Positions 52,394-59,522 of a stretch of DNA of 64,000 bases are shown here, in pieces. Location: positions 1 through 64,000 of the forward strand of contig DATMFW010000093.1 of the NCBI GenBank assembly GCA_035556655.1. The letters are read 5' to 3'. Position 1 is the first letter of the stretch. Each line of letters begins with the position of its first letter. The translations under genes and the position numbers were made by a program. Under the pieces are notes generated by a model, which did not search any database, was not told where the DNA came from, and worked only from the letters and a program-made list of their open reading frames with translations. This DNA is from JBDSKH01 sp035556655. Lineage in GTDB: Bacteria > Actinomycetota > Actinomycetes > Actinomycetales > Microbacteriaceae.

Positions 52394-53211
52394 CAGCCGG
52401 CGGCGGGGTCGAGGGGGTCCGGATGAACGGTCACCGACATCAGCCGTCCGTGCGCCCCGAAGGTGAAGTGCACCGGGTCGACGCCGGCCTCGTCGAGACC
52501 GAAGAGGTACCCGTGCGAGCGGATGGCACGGGCATCGCGGTGATCGGCGACGGTGACCGAGGCGCACGGGATCACCTTCTCGCGCCAGGCGAACACGTAG
52601 ATTCCCGGCCGCAGCTGCCACACCGAGTTCTCGTCGGTGTCGGCGAGCCCGCGCTCGGGCCCGGCGAGGCACTGCCAGGTGTACCAGTGCGGGCTGAGGT
52701 ACACGTGCTCGTAGGCGTGCTCCTCGCTGTAGACCCACATCACGCGGCGGCCGATGAGCGCCGTGGTCGGCGCCGGCTCGTCGCCCGTGACGGTGAAGCC
52801 CTCGAGCACGCCCGGGTGGAACACCTGCCGCACCCGGGTGGTGCCCGGCTGCACGTCGCCGATCGTGGCCTCGACGGTCAGCGAGCGACCGCTGCGCAGG
52901 TCGAGGAACAGCGACACCGCCTCGGTGGGCTGACCGGCCTTGTGGAACTGCGCATAGAAGAGGTCGTCGTCCACCGCGAACACCTCGCAGGCCTCGGTCT
53001 CGGACCCGGCTGGGCCCGGGTCGCCGGCGCCGGGTTCGTAGGTCCAGGTCACGGTGCCCGGCGCGAACCGGTGCGCAATCCGGGTGCCGCCCGGCGCGAG
53101 GACGACGAGCTCGCGGCCGTCGAGGGCGCTGCTCGGCGTCGCCTTGTTCGCATCGAATCCGGGCGCCAGCCCATCGAGGGGCAGCCACGTCGAGGTGTCG
53201 GTGAGCGTCAC
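52393..53211 (-). CDS. MoaF-family protein of the monoamine regulon
   Basis: 272 residues with duplicated beta-rich (lipocalin-like) halves. Typical blocks are DGRELVVLAPGGTRIAHRF, WTYEPG, MWVYSEEHAYEHVYLSPHWYTWQCLAGPERGLADTD (in pieces) and FAWREKVIPCASVTV. The name MoaF has caused such proteins to be labelled as molybdenum-cofactor genes, but Klebsiella moaF belongs to the monoamine regulon with tyramine oxidase. Its presence beside an amine oxidase and the hpa genes fits that. Biochemical function is unknown. GTG 53211 is the best start. Confidence 0.75.
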   Translation of the reverse strand: MTLTDTSTWLPLDGLAPGFDANKATPSSALDGRELVVLAPGGTRIAHRFAPGTVTWTYEPGAGDPGPAGSETEACEVFAVDDDLFYAQFHKAGQPTEAVSLFLDLRSGRSLTVEATIGDVQPGTTRVRQVFHPGVLEGFTVTGDEPAPTTALIGRRVMWVYSEEHAYEHVYLSPHWYTWQCLAGPERGLADTDENSVWQLRPGIYVFAWREKVIPCASVTVADHRDARAIRSHGYLFGLDEAGVDPVHFTFGAHGRLMSVTVHPDPLDPAAG

Positions 53212-53246
53212 CCCCTCATCGTGCTCACGCGCGCACGGCGATGCTT

Positions 53247-53261
53247 GACTCAGGGTGAGTC
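53247..53261. promoter_or_regulatory. Dyad in the divergent moaF-SDR region
   Basis: GACTCA-GGG-TGAGTC, a perfect 6-bp inverted repeat preceded by TT to make TTGACT. It lies between the divergent MoaF-like gene and the SDR gene and could be an operator for either. Confidence 0.5.
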
Positions 53262-53331
53262 GGCCTTGACCGGGAGCGTAGGGATGCCGGGCGCAGGGTG
53301 CGGTCGCCCCGGGATGCCGGGACCATCGAGC

Positions 53332-54144
53332 ATGCCGTACAGAGGATCGTCCGTCGACGGCCGCGTGATCGTGATCACCGGTGGGGGAACGGGCATCGGG
53401 GCCGCGACCGCCGAGCGCTACGCCGAAGAGGGGGCCCTGGTGACGGTGGTCGGCCGCCGGCCCGAACCGCTCGCCGAGGTCGCCGCCCGCGTCGGCGCCG
53501 AATACGTGGTGGCGGATGCGGCATCGCCCGCGCAGATGAAGGCGGCGGTCGGCGAGGTGGTCGCCCGGCACGGCGGCATCGATGTGCTCGTCGCCAACGC
53601 CGGAGGCCACGGCCTGTCGGCGGTGGGCGAGACCGGCGACGAGGAGTGGGACGCGGCGCTACGCAGCAATCTGACCAGCGCGTTCGTCGCGGCGCGCGAG
53701 AGCCTTCCCGCTCTGATCGCCTCGCGGGGTCAGATCGTCGTCGTCTCCTCCCTCGCGGGGCTCTTCGCCGGGCCCGGCGTCGCCGGATACACGGTGGGCA
53801 AGCACGCCCTCATCGGGCTGACCCGCTCGCTCGCCCGCGACTACGGGCGATGGGGAGTGCGGGTCAACGCGGTGTGCCCCGGCTGGGTGCGCACCCCGAT
53901 GGCCGACGGCGAGATGGATGCGCTGATCGCCCAGGTGGGACTGCCCGACCGGGATGCCGGATACCGTCTCGTCACCGAGGACGTCCCGCTCGGCCGCCCC
54001 GCGGATCCGTCGGAGATCGCCTCGATCGTGCGGTTCCTGGGCTCGGGGGAGTCCTCGTACATGACCGGGGCGATGCTGGTCGCCGACGGCGGCGCCCACA
54101 TCGTCGATGTGCCGACGCTGGCGATGGCGAACGCGGGGCTCTAG
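53332..54144 (+). CDS. Short-chain dehydrogenase/reductase
   Basis: 270 residues, classical SDR. The cofactor motif is ITGGGTGIG, followed by NAGGHG, the catalytic serine in VSSLAG and the YTVGK active-site pair. The C-terminal block ends MTGAMLVADGGAHI. The substrate is unknown. The TAG stop (54142-54144) lies inside the target-site duplication of the IS element. Before insertion this gene converged on the zinc alcohol dehydrogenase with overlapping stops. ATG 53332 is the usual position before the Rossmann fold; earlier in-frame ATGs are possible. Confidence 0.87.
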   Translation: MPYRGSSVDGRVIVITGGGTGIGAATAERYAEEGALVTVVGRRPEPLAEVAARVGAEYVVADAASPAQMKAAVGEVVARHGGIDVLVANAGGHGLSAVGETGDEEWDAALRSNLTSAFVAARESLPALIASRGQIVVVSSLAGLFAGPGVAGYTVGKHALIGLTRSLARDYGRWGVRVNAVCPGWVRTPMADGEMDALIAQVGLPDRDAGYRLVTEDVPLGRPADPSEIASIVRFLGSGESSYMTGAMLVADGGAHIVDVPTLAMANAGL

Positions 54145-54145
54145 G
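54140..54145. repeat. Left target-site duplication TCTAGG
   Basis: TCTAGG directly before the IS left end, identical to 55226-55231 after the right end. It fits the NCTAGN target known for IS481 of Bordetella pertussis. Confidence 0.9.
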
Positions 54146-54190
54146 TGTACTCGGCAGGGACGTTGGTGACACTGCCGTTGTGAAAGTGGG

Positions 54191-54240
54191 AGACCTCCTG
54201 GCTTAGTGGAGCTGTCTAGTTCTTCACGGCCAGGAGGTCT
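54191..54240 (+). promoter_or_regulatory. Hairpin hiding the transposase ribosome-binding site
   Basis: AGACCTCCTGGC (54191-54202) pairs perfectly with GCCAGGAGGTCT (54229-54240), which contains the AGGAGG ribosome-binding site. RNA entering from outside the element would fold and block translation. A promoter starting inside the loop would give an open message. Confidence 0.75.
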
Positions 54241-54241
54241 C

Positions 54242-55213
54242 TTGTCTCACGGTAATGCGCGGTTGAACGTCCGCGGGAGGTTGCTTCTTGTCGAGCGGGT
54301 GATCGGTCAGGGACGTCCGGTTGCTCATGTGGCCAAGGAACTCGGGGTGTCGCGGCAATGCGCGCATCGCTGGGTGCGCCGGTTTCAGGCCGAGGATGAG
54401 GCTGGTCTGATCGACCGATCTTCTCGCCCGCGTTCATCACCGTCTCGGACTCCTGTCGTTGTCGAGGAGCGAGTGCTGCAGTTGCGACGAGAGCTGCGGG
54501 TTGGGCCGGCTCGTCTGGCGGTGGAGTTGGGAATCCCAACCCGCACGATCGGCGCGATCCTTCACCGCAACCGGGTCCCCATGCTGTCGGAGTGCGACCC
54601 GTTGACCGGTGAAGTGATCCGGGCATCGAAGCAGTCCACTGTCCGGTATGAACGCGACCGACCCGGGGAGCTGGTGCACATGGACGTCAAGAAACTCGGT
54701 CGCATCCCCGACGGTGGTGGCTGGCGAGCTCACGGGCGAGCGGTCGGCGACACCGCGGCGCGCAAGAACGCCCGGATCGGGTTCGACTACGTCCACTCCC
54801 TCGTCGATGACCACTCCCGCCTGGCTTACTCCGAGATCCTGCCCGACGAGAAAGGTCCCAGCTGCGGCGCGTTCTTACTCCGCGCAGCCGCCTACTTCGC
54901 CGCCCACGGCATCCCTCGCATCGAACGAGTCATGACCGACAACCACTTCAGCTACCGGCTCTCCAACGACGTCCGCGCGGCGCTCGTCGCCCTCGGCGCG
55001 AAACACGTGCTCATCAGACCGCACTGCCCCTGGCAAAACGGCAAAGTCGAACGACTCAACCGCACCCTTCAAACCGAATGGGCCTACCGGCAGATCTTCA
55101 CCTCAAACGCGGAACGAACCGCCGCACTTGCGCCCTGGCTCGAGCACTACAACACTCAACGCATCCACTCCGCCATCGGAGCCCCACCCATCAGCCGAGT
55201 GTCACCAACGTGA
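54242..55213 (+). CDS. IS481-family transposase
   Basis: 323 residues from TTG 54242, which has AGGAGG at 4 nt; the family's MSHGNARL-type N-terminus starts exactly here. An N-terminal helix-turn-helix (VAKELGVSRQCAHRWVRRF) binds the ends. The DDE catalytic triad is D148 (HMDVKKLG), D233 (VMTDNHFSY) and E270 (NGKVERLNRTL). The C-terminus ends in the LEHYNTQRIHSAIG block. No frameshift is visible, so it is likely functional. Confidence 0.95.
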   Translation: MSHGNARLNVRGRLLLVERVIGQGRPVAHVAKELGVSRQCAHRWVRRFQAEDEAGLIDRSSRPRSSPSRTPVVVEERVLQLRRELRVGPARLAVELGIPTRTIGAILHRNRVPMLSECDPLTGEVIRASKQSTVRYERDRPGELVHMDVKKLGRIPDGGGWRAHGRAVGDTAARKNARIGFDYVHSLVDDHSRLAYSEILPDEKGPSCGAFLLRAAAYFAAHGIPRIERVMTDNHFSYRLSNDVRAALVALGAKHVLIRPHCPWQNGKVERLNRTLQTEWAYRQIFTSNAERTAALAPWLEHYNTQRIHSAIGAPPISRVSPT

Positions 55214-55225
55214 CTGCCGAGTACA

Positions 55226-55231
55226 TCTAGG
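55226..55231. repeat. Right target-site duplication TCTAGG
   Basis: Identical to the copy at 54140-54145. Its CTA is the stop codon (TAG on the minus strand) of the zinc alcohol dehydrogenase. Confidence 0.9.
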
Positions 55232-56258
55232 CGCCGGGCGGCGTCGCGCTGAGCAGGATCTTCATCTCGGTACCGCTTGCCAGCAGCCGGTCGAAGGCGC
55301 GACCTGCGGAGCCGAATCCGACGATGTCGCTGATGAGAGGCGCCGGGTCGACCCTGCCGCTCTCGACGAGGCCCACCGCGCGCTCGAAGTCCTCCCGCGC
55401 GTACAGCCGGGCTCCGAGGATCTCGACCTCGCGTTCGAACAGCGAACGCAGGTCGAGTTCGCGCGGCTCGGAGTGGATTCCCACCACCACCATCCGGCCG
55501 CCGGGCGTGAGGCTGGTGTAGGCAGTGGTGAGGCCTGCTGCGGCGCCCGACACCTCGAATGCCACATCAGGCGCGTTATCGGCGTCCGCCCGCGCGACGA
55601 GCTCGTCGGGCGCGGTGGCATCGAAACCCAGCGACCGGGCGATCGCCCGACGGTGTTCGTTCACCTCGACGACCTGCACCTGCGCACCGGCGTCGCGTGC
55701 GGTCATCGCGATCAGGAGTCCTACCGGACCCGCGCCGACGATGAGGGCGCGTTCATTCGCGACGAGGCGGCTGCGGCGCACGTCGTGCACCGCGACGGCG
55801 AGCGGCTCGATGAGACCTGCCGTCCGGAGGTCGACATCCGCGCCGATCCGCACGAGGTTGCGCGCAGGGACGATCCAGTCGCCCTGCATGGCGCCGTCGG
55901 CATCGATGCCGAGGATCTTGAGGTCGGGGCAGACGTGCGCGAGTCCGGTGCGGCAGGTACGGCAGACGCCACACGACACGACCGGGTCGACGCAGACATG
56001 ATCGCCCGGAGCCCACCCCTCGACCCCGGCGCCGACCTCGGTCACGATCCCTGAGGACTCGTGCCCGAGCACGGTGCCCGGGGCGACCCGGCCGTCCATG
56101 TGACCCAGGTAGATGTGCAGGTCGGTGCCGCAGATGCCCACGTACGCCGGGGCGACCCGGACCTCGTCCGCGGCGAGGCCGCGTCGCGGGGACTCGGTTC
56201 CCCCGAGCAGCTCGCCGGCCTGGCCGTATCGGACGGCCGCGTTCTGGTCAGCGATCAT
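55227..56258 (-). CDS. Zinc-dependent alcohol/polyol dehydrogenase
   Basis: 343-residue medium-chain dehydrogenase. The catalytic zinc site has the cysteine in VGICGTDLH and GHESSG. The structural zinc lobe is complete, with four cysteines in CGVCRTCRTGLAHVC. The Rossmann motif is VGAGPVGLL. It resembles threonine or sorbitol dehydrogenases, so a polyol or hydroxy acid substrate is likely. ATG 56258 has a GGAAGGGGGAA site. The start overlaps the thioesterase gene by 11 bp, making it the last gene of a minus-strand operon with the split transketolase. The IS element abuts its stop. Confidence 0.9.
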   Translation of the reverse strand: MIADQNAAVRYGQAGELLGGTESPRRGLAADEVRVAPAYVGICGTDLHIYLGHMDGRVAPGTVLGHESSGIVTEVGAGVEGWAPGDHVCVDPVVSCGVCRTCRTGLAHVCPDLKILGIDADGAMQGDWIVPARNLVRIGADVDLRTAGLIEPLAVAVHDVRRSRLVANERALIVGAGPVGLLIAMTARDAGAQVQVVEVNEHRRAIARSLGFDATAPDELVARADADNAPDVAFEVSGAAAGLTTAYTSLTPGGRMVVVGIHSEPRELDLRSLFEREVEILGARLYAREDFERAVGLVESGRVDPAPLISDIVGFGSAGRAFDRLLASGTEMKILLSATPPGA

Positions 56259-56688
56259 CGCTGATTCCCCCTTCCTTCGCGAGGATCGCCCGCGAATCCT
56301 TCGTGAGCCTGCGTGAGGCGAGATCCAGTACGCCCAGGACGACCTCCAGTTCGGCAGCGACCTGGTCACCGGCGAGCACGCGTCCGGTGTTGCGGAATGC
56401 CGATCGCGCACCCTCGAACCGAAAGCGCGACGTCGCCGAGACGGGATCGTCCCAGACCAGTTCCCGTCGGTAGTCGATCTCGAGACGCAGCACGACGACG
56501 GCGAGGCCGGAGGCGGCCAGGCGCGCGGGTGAGCGGCCGGCGGCGGACAGGTGCCGGACGCGCGCCGTCTCGGCGTAACTGAGGTACGAGGCGTGGTTGA
56601 CGTGCCCGTTGGGATCGAGGTCGAGCAGGCGGACCCCGATATCCATGCGGAACTCCTGTTCGACCCCGGACGTCGTGCGTGCGGTCAT
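56248..56688 (-). CDS. Acyl-CoA thioesterase, 4HBT hot-dog fold
   Basis: 146 residues with the 4-hydroxybenzoyl-CoA thioesterase motif DLDPNGHVNHASYLSYAETAR, in which the aspartate is the usual catalytic residue. It has the hot-dog fold of YbgC/FadM-like enzymes and cleaves acyl-CoA esters. It overlaps the transketolase gene upstream by 4 bases and the alcohol dehydrogenase gene downstream. A thioesterase in a sugar-catabolic operon is unusual. It points to a CoA-linked intermediate, as does the CoA-transferase at the window end. Confidence 0.85.
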   Translation of the reverse strand: MTARTTSGVEQEFRMDIGVRLLDLDPNGHVNHASYLSYAETARVRHLSAAGRSPARLAASGLAVVVLRLEIDYRRELVWDDPVSATSRFRFEGARSAFRNTGRVLAGDQVAAELEVVLGVLDLASRRLTKDSRAILAKEGGISDDR

Positions 56689-57662
56689 TCGCGGGCGGTC
56701 CTGGCCGCCTTCGCGATGCCCTCCGCGTCGAGACCGTAGTGCTGATACAGGTGCGTCGGCGGCGCGATCAGGCTGTACTCATCCTGGATGCCATGCCGCA
56801 CCAGCCGCGCGCCGCCGGTGATGCCGGCCAGCACCTCTGCGACCGCCCCGCCCAGTCCGCCGAGCACGTTGTGCTCCTCCACCGTCAGCACCACGCCCGT
56901 GCGTCCGGCGACGTCGCGCACCAGCTCATCGTCGAGGGGCTTCACGGTCGGCATGTCGATGACCCCGACCGACATCCCCTCGCCGCGGAGGGCCTCCGCG
57001 GCCTCGAGCGCGGGATGCACCTGCGTGCCGCAGGCGATGATCGTCACGTCCGTTCCCTGCGAGTGCTCGATGCCCTTCCCGAACTCGAAGGACACGTCAT
57101 CGGGGTAGACCTGCGGGTCCCGTCCCCGGCTGATCCGGAAATAGATCGGCTCGGGCCAGTTCACGGATGCCTTGAGTGCGGCTTTGAGCTGCGGTCCGTC
57201 GGCCGGGGACACGACGGTCAGCCCGGCGATCGCCCGCATCGTCGCGATGTCCTCGGTGGCGTGGTGGCTGGTGCCGTAGAAGCCGAGTGCGATGCCGGTG
57301 TGGTGCCCGATGAGCCGCACCGGGAGCTTTGTGTATGCCACGTCCATGCGGATCTGCTCGACGCACAGCAGGCCCAGGAACGAGGCGAACGTCGCCACGA
57401 ACGGCATCGCGCCCGTCGTGGCGAGACCCGCGGCCGCGGAGACCATGTTCTGCTCCGAGATGCCGAACTGCAGGAAGCGGTCCGGGTGACGCTGCGCAAA
57501 ACGGACGAGTCCGTTCGAATACTGCAGATCGGCAGTGCCGGCCACCACCGGGTGACCCTCCTCGACCAGCTCGATGAGTGCGTCCGAGAACCAGTCGAGC
57601 CCGGGGTTCAGGGTGTTGACGGCGCGGTACTGCCAGGAGCCTTCCTCCCGCGGCCCGGTCAT
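56685..57662 (-). CDS. Transketolase, C-terminal subunit (pyrimidine and C-terminal domains)
   Basis: 325 residues, the second half of a split transketolase. The pyrimidine-binding domain has the FLQFGISEQNMVSAAAGLA motif with the glutamate that activates thiamine diphosphate, and the C-terminal domain starts near VTIIACGTQVHPALEAAE. Together with the 290-residue N-terminal subunit it transfers two-carbon ketol groups. Its ATG overlaps the stop of the N-terminal subunit gene. Split transketolases are frequent in special sugar pathways and differ from the housekeeping enzyme. Confidence 0.9.
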   Translation of the reverse strand: MTGPREEGSWQYRAVNTLNPGLDWFSDALIELVEEGHPVVAGTADLQYSNGLVRFAQRHPDRFLQFGISEQNMVSAAAGLATTGAMPFVATFASFLGLLCVEQIRMDVAYTKLPVRLIGHHTGIALGFYGTSHHATEDIATMRAIAGLTVVSPADGPQLKAALKASVNWPEPIYFRISRGRDPQVYPDDVSFEFGKGIEHSQGTDVTIIACGTQVHPALEAAEALRGEGMSVGVIDMPTVKPLDDELVRDVAGRTGVVLTVEEHNVLGGLGGAVAEVLAGITGGARLVRHGIQDEYSLIAPPTHLYQHYGLDAEGIAKAARTARE

Positions 57663-58531
57663 CGTCCGCTCCGCTCGGTGATCTCGGCGACCGCGCGCTC
57701 GGCGTCCGCCGGGTCGAGGTAGCCGAGATGCCAGCCGGGCTCGGTCTCCATGTATCGCACACCCTTCCCCTTCATCGTCTTCGCGATCACGCACACGGGC
57801 CGACCGTCGTCGGTGCCGTTCGCCTTGGCCTCGCCCAGTACCGCGCGGAGTGCTTCCACATCGTGGCCGTCGACCTCGACGACGTCCCACCCGAAGGCAC
57901 GCCATTTGTCGGCGAGGGGTTCGATGCCGATCACGTCGTCCACGGCCCCGTCGAGTTGATAGCCGTTGCGGTCGACGATCGCCACGAGCCGGCCGAGCCG
58001 ATGGTGCGCGGCGCCGAGTGCGGCCTCCCACACCTGGCCCTCCTGCATCTCGCCGTCGCCGAGCATCACGAAGACGGTGAAGTCCTTTCCGGCCAGCCGT
58101 CCGCCGAGGGCCATCCCCAATCCGTTGGACAGGGCGTGGCCGATCGAGCCCGAGCTGAAGTCGATGCCGGGGACCTTGGTCATGTCGGGATGGTCGCCGA
58201 GCGGGTTGCCGAGGCGGGTGTAGCCGTCGAGCACCTCGCGTTCGAGATAGCCGAGGTCGGCGAGAATGGGGAACAGCCCGACTGCAGCGTGCCCTTTCCC
58301 CATCAGGAAACGGTCGCGATCGGGCCAGCGCGGGTCGTCATTCAGCCTCATGACGGCGTAGTACAGGACGGCGAACGTCTCGGCCGCCGAGAACACCGAG
58401 CTGTAGTGGCCGACCTTGGCGATCTCGATGAGCCGGATGGCCTCGGTACGCACGAAGTCCGCGCGTTCCTCCAGACGGGCGCGTTCGGGCGCTGGGGACC
58501 GCTGCTCCGTGCTGTCGTGGTCGGCTGACAT
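57659..58531 (-). CDS. Transketolase, N-terminal subunit (thiamine diphosphate-binding domain)
   Basis: 290 residues. The diphosphate-binding motif GDGEMQEGQVWEAALGAAHHRL is complete, with GKGHAAVGLFPILADLGYL and a GSIGHALSNGLGMALG helix before it. It pairs with the following gene product to make a full enzyme. ATG 58531 is chosen because the sequence just before it is the divergent regulatory region. It is divergent from an SDR and a sugar transporter, with a palindromic operator in the gap. Confidence 0.9.
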   Translation of the reverse strand: MSADHDSTEQRSPAPERARLEERADFVRTEAIRLIEIAKVGHYSSVFSAAETFAVLYYAVMRLNDDPRWPDRDRFLMGKGHAAVGLFPILADLGYLEREVLDGYTRLGNPLGDHPDMTKVPGIDFSSGSIGHALSNGLGMALGGRLAGKDFTVFVMLGDGEMQEGQVWEAALGAAHHRLGRLVAIVDRNGYQLDGAVDDVIGIEPLADKWRAFGWDVVEVDGHDVEALRAVLGEAKANGTDDGRPVCVIAKTMKGKGVRYMETEPGWHLGYLDPADAERAVAEITERSGR

Positions 58532-58625
58532 GCTCGAACCCTTCTGCGCGCTCAGGGCTCGGCGTGATCGCCGAGCAGACTCTCTGAGCTCAACTCGCCC
58601 CACTGTACTCATGTGGCGATAACTC

Positions 58626-58642
58626 TGTCCATGGAGTGGACA
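58626..58642. promoter_or_regulatory. Palindromic operator in the divergent region of the catabolic locus
   Basis: TGTCCA-N5-TGGACA, a perfect inverted repeat. It lies about 95 bp before the transketolase ATG and 71 bp before the SDR ATG, so one regulator could control both operons. The regulator is not in the window. Confidence 0.6.
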
Positions 58643-58712
58643 AACGGAAGCTGAATGTGCAAATGTTGTTCGCGCGGCGGGCCATCGGCGCTTCGCGCGA
58701 AGGGAACTGGTG

Positions 58713-59510
58713 ATGTCGCAGAGTGGCGCGGAGGGCACCCCGCTTGCCGGTCGTCGCGCCGTGGTGACGGGCGGCAGCAGCGGCATCGGACTGGCCATCG
58801 CCGTGGCGCTCGCCGAAGCAGGCAGCGAGGTCCACGTGCTCGCCCGCCGTACAGCCCCGGTGATCGAGGCGGATGCCGAGCTCACGGGCACGGGGTCGCT
58901 GACGGCGCACAGCGTCGACGTCTCCGACTCCGACGCGGTCGGCGCCTGGGCCTCCGGATTCACCGGCCCCGTCGACGTGCTGGTGTGCGCCGCGGGGGTC
59001 AATGTCCCGGCGCGGCGCTTCGGCGAGCTCACCCCGGATGCGTGGCGACGGATCATCGACACCAACCTGAACGGGGCGTTCTACGTCACCTCGGCGCTCA
59101 TCGGACGCCTTCGCGAGGCGGAGGGTGATGTGCTCTACATCTCAAGCGTCGCCGGTGCCTGGCCCGACCACAGCGGCGCGGCGTACGGCGCATCGAAGTC
59201 CGGGCTCATCGGGCTGGCGCGCGGCGCCGGACGAGACGAACACGGCTCGGGCGTCCGAGTCTGCACGATCCTCCCGGGGCTCGTGAACACGCCCCTCCTC
59301 GACAACCGTCCTGCGCCCCCGCCGCAGAACATGCGCGACCTCTTCATCCAGCCGGAAGACGTCGCCGCCGCATGCCTGGCCGTGCTCCTGATGCCCAAAC
59401 GGACATCCATCGCCGAGATGACGATCGTTGCGAGCCGGCTGCAGTCCATGGGGAATACCCAGGACGCAACACCCCGCGTCCCGCCAATGCCGGCGGGACC
59501 GGTGCACTGA
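58713..59510 (+). CDS. Short-chain dehydrogenase/reductase
   Basis: 265 residues, classical SDR: cofactor motif VVTGGSSGIG, CAAGVN in place of the usual NNAG, serine in ISSVAG and the active-site pair in YGASKSG. The substrate is unknown, probably a ketose or polyol. ATG 58713 has AAGGGA upstream at 7 nt. It heads the plus-strand operon and is followed 12 bp later by the binding-protein gene of a ribose-type transporter. Confidence 0.88.
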   Translation: MSQSGAEGTPLAGRRAVVTGGSSGIGLAIAVALAEAGSEVHVLARRTAPVIEADAELTGTGSLTAHSVDVSDSDAVGAWASGFTGPVDVLVCAAGVNVPARRFGELTPDAWRRIIDTNLNGAFYVTSALIGRLREAEGDVLYISSVAGAWPDHSGAAYGASKSGLIGLARGAGRDEHGSGVRVCTILPGLVNTPLLDNRPAPPPQNMRDLFIQPEDVAAACLAVLLMPKRTSIAEMTIVASRLQSMGNTQDATPRVPPMPAGPVH

Positions 59511-59522
59511 GAGGAGAAGGAC

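Larger units (their letters stand above)
54146..55225 (+). mobile_element. Complete 1080-bp IS481-family insertion sequence
   Basis: Terminal inverted repeats run 54146-54173 and 55198-55225, identical at 26 of 28 positions (both begin TGTACTCGGCAG). A single DDE transposase fills the interior. A 6-bp duplication (TCTAGG) flanks it, as expected for the NCTAGN target of this family. All parts are intact, so the element is probably young and active. It reduces the overlap of two convergent genes to a clean separation without breaking either. Confidence 0.95.

Noticed and set aside
52393..53211. Molybdenum cofactor biosynthesis function for the MoaF-like gene
   Set aside because: No other moa or moe gene is nearby and the family name comes from the monoamine regulon. 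The context is amine catabolism.
58532..59065. Long N-terminal extension of the transketolase N-subunit
   Set aside because: It would overlap the divergent SDR gene and its promoter. The protein starting at ATG 58531 has the normal split-subunit length.
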